DNA of 64,000 nucleotides, taken from assembly GCA_964584785.1 (NCBI GenBank), contig CAZPBY010000033.1, positions 1 through 64,000 on the forward strand, read 5' to 3'. The number at the start of each line of letters is the position of its first letter. The stretch's first letter is position 1. The notes below the pieces were generated by a model, which was given only the letters and a program-made list of their open reading frames with translations, did no database searches and was not told the origin of the DNA. The position numbers and the translations under genes were made by a program. This stretch comes from JAHFTY01 sp964584785. Lineage in GTDB: Bacteria; Acidobacteriota; Terriglobia; 20CM-2-55-15. Below are positions 63,053-64,000 of this stretch, piece after piece.

Positions 63053-64000
63053 TTACTTCTCTTTCTTCTTTGGCGCCGCGAGTGTATTGATCACGCAGGT
63101 GGAGAACCTGCAGTAGTTGGAGTTCTCTGAACCCAGCGACTCTAAGAACTTCGTTGTTTCGAGGAACTGCATATTGTGCGGCCGCGGGCCGTTCGCCATG
63201 TCTGCGACGGTATCGCCAATCTCGCCTTTAACCGGCGTATCCGACTCTCCTTCGCCGCCAAACACGTTCTTCGCGCGCGCCTTCACGTCCGCGCCCATCG
63301 CGACGAGGTAGCTGATCAATTCGTGATTGGCTGTGAGTGCGGCACCGTGCAGGGGCGTGTAGCCTTGGTTGTCTTTCGAATTGACGTCCGCTCCGCACTG
63401 CTCGACGAGATATTTCACCGCATCCAGTCGCGCCTCCGGCGCGAAGTTGGTGACCTGCGGCTCGAGTCCAAAGCCCGCGGCAGCCTGCAGAGGTGAAGCG
63501 CCGGCAATTGTGGGAATACTCGGATTGGCGCCGCCGGCGATCAGTATTTTCATCGCCGGAACATCATTGGCTTTTGCCGCGAGCCAGAAGGCGGTGGCGC
63601 CTTCCGGTGCGATCCAATCTCCATGGAAGGTTCTGAACCACAGCTTTTTCCCCAGACGCGCGTTCGGATTCGCGCCGCGATCGAGCAGGGCTTTAAGAAG
63701 CTGCAGGTGTGTCGTTTTCTCTTCGGTGACGCTTGGCGGCGGATACCACGTCCGTTCGGGCCATTGCGCATCGACGGTGGCGTACAGCGGCGCCAGTCCG
63801 CCTTTGGATACCAGATTCGGATTGGCGTGGTGTTCCAGCAGGAACATAGCGATATCGAAATGTCCGTTGATGATCGCAGACGTGATTACACTCAAACCAT
63901 CGGCAGCGTTCACCTGATTGACGTCGGCGCCGGCTGCAACGAGTTCACGCACGGCATCCATCTGGCCTTCGCGAGCCGCGAACAACAAAGCGGTCATACC
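63053..64000 (-). CDS. Secreted ankyrin-repeat protein, second copy (5' end outside window)
   Basis: About 315 residues visible; the frame is open at the right edge, so the N-terminus is missing. Ankyrin units: TALLFAAREGQMDAVRELVA, SVITSAIINGHFDIAMFLLE, TAFWLAAKANDVPAMKILIA, YTPLHGAALTANHELISYLV. It is a clear paralogue of 57603-59264, in opposite orientation, sharing GDTVADMANGPR and the Cys-tail LESLGSENSNYCRFSTCV. The G-rich linker lies outside the visible part, if present. Confidence 0.9.
   Translation of the reverse strand, partial: GMTALLFAAREGQMDAVRELVAAGADVNQVNAADGLSVITSAIINGHFDIAMFLLEHHANPNLVSKGGLAPLYATVDAQWPERTWYPPPSVTEEKTTHLQLLKALLDRGANPNARLGKKLWFRTFHGDWIAPEGATAFWLAAKANDVPAMKILIAGGANPSIPTIAGASPLQAAAGFGLEPQVTNFAPEARLDAVKYLVEQCGADVNSKDNQGYTPLHGAALTANHELISYLVAMGADVKARAKNVFGGEGESDTPVKGEIGDTVADMANGPRPHNMQFLETTKFLESLGSENSNYCRFSTCVINTLAAPKKKEK

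Overview
The window looks like a chromosome segment of an uncultivated Acidobacteriota. That is an inference from content: a large CarboxypepD_reg-type TonB-dependent receptor, DUF1592-family cytochrome and DUF1552 proteins next to secreted ankyrin proteins, MacB-like FtsX permeases, PD40 propeller plus M28 peptidase pairs, and a moderately high G+C, tightly packed gene style. I saw no rRNA, tRNA, CRISPR array, intact transposase or prophage.

Layout. 1-4659 (minus): an alpha/beta hydrolase running off the left edge, a GlcD/GlcF-type FAD and Fe-S oxidase, a VOC protein, and a broken MerR/TipAS regulator. 4660-5317: no normal gene, but a degenerate 21-bp tandem array. 5318-9948 (plus): a MacA-like adaptor, an unknown secreted protein and two FtsX permeases without an ATPase. 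9975-15617 (minus): a compact run of FmdB, PD40 propeller, M28/PDZ peptidase, threonine dehydratase-like enzyme, small membrane protein and HTH_42 protein. 15771-21913: a mobile-like inverted repeat, a TetR gene with a palindromic operator over its start codon, then a complete MacA-MacB(ATPase)-MacB(permease)-TolC efflux operon. 21981-29056: acyl-CoA ligase, ferredoxin, acetyl-CoA synthetase, endonuclease III, a 3-hydroxyisobutyrate dehydrogenase-family enzyme and a zinc peptidase. 29099-40343: a CYTH protein, an ABC-2 exporter and metabolic genes (glutamate dehydrogenase, SDR, ispG, homoserine dehydrogenase, thymidine kinase, threonine synthase). 40558-44957: a secreted beta-helix/FG-GAP protein, an alkyltransferase-like protein, fumC and a zinc ribbon.

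44952-46191 (minus) is the most striking stretch: two adjacent genes that read through only if an in-frame UGA is selenocysteine. One is a peroxiredoxin with TPVU in place of TPVC, the other a GrdB/PrdB-like protein with a UPLC motif. A palindromic repeat separates them. 46310-50405 is a polysaccharide or cell-surface cluster (rfbD, two glycosyltransferases, a membrane hydrolase).

50534-64000 is an extracytoplasmic redox and uptake region: TonB receptor, cytochrome/DUF1592 protein, DUF1552 protein, ankyrin protein and a c-type cytochrome. It is followed by about 2 kb of palindromes, a second 21-bp (NPIG-type) array and gene remnants. These include a C-terminal scrap of the c-type cytochrome, and an inverted second ankyrin gene then runs off the right edge. 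The layout suggests an old duplication of an ankyrin/cytochrome module that has partly decayed.
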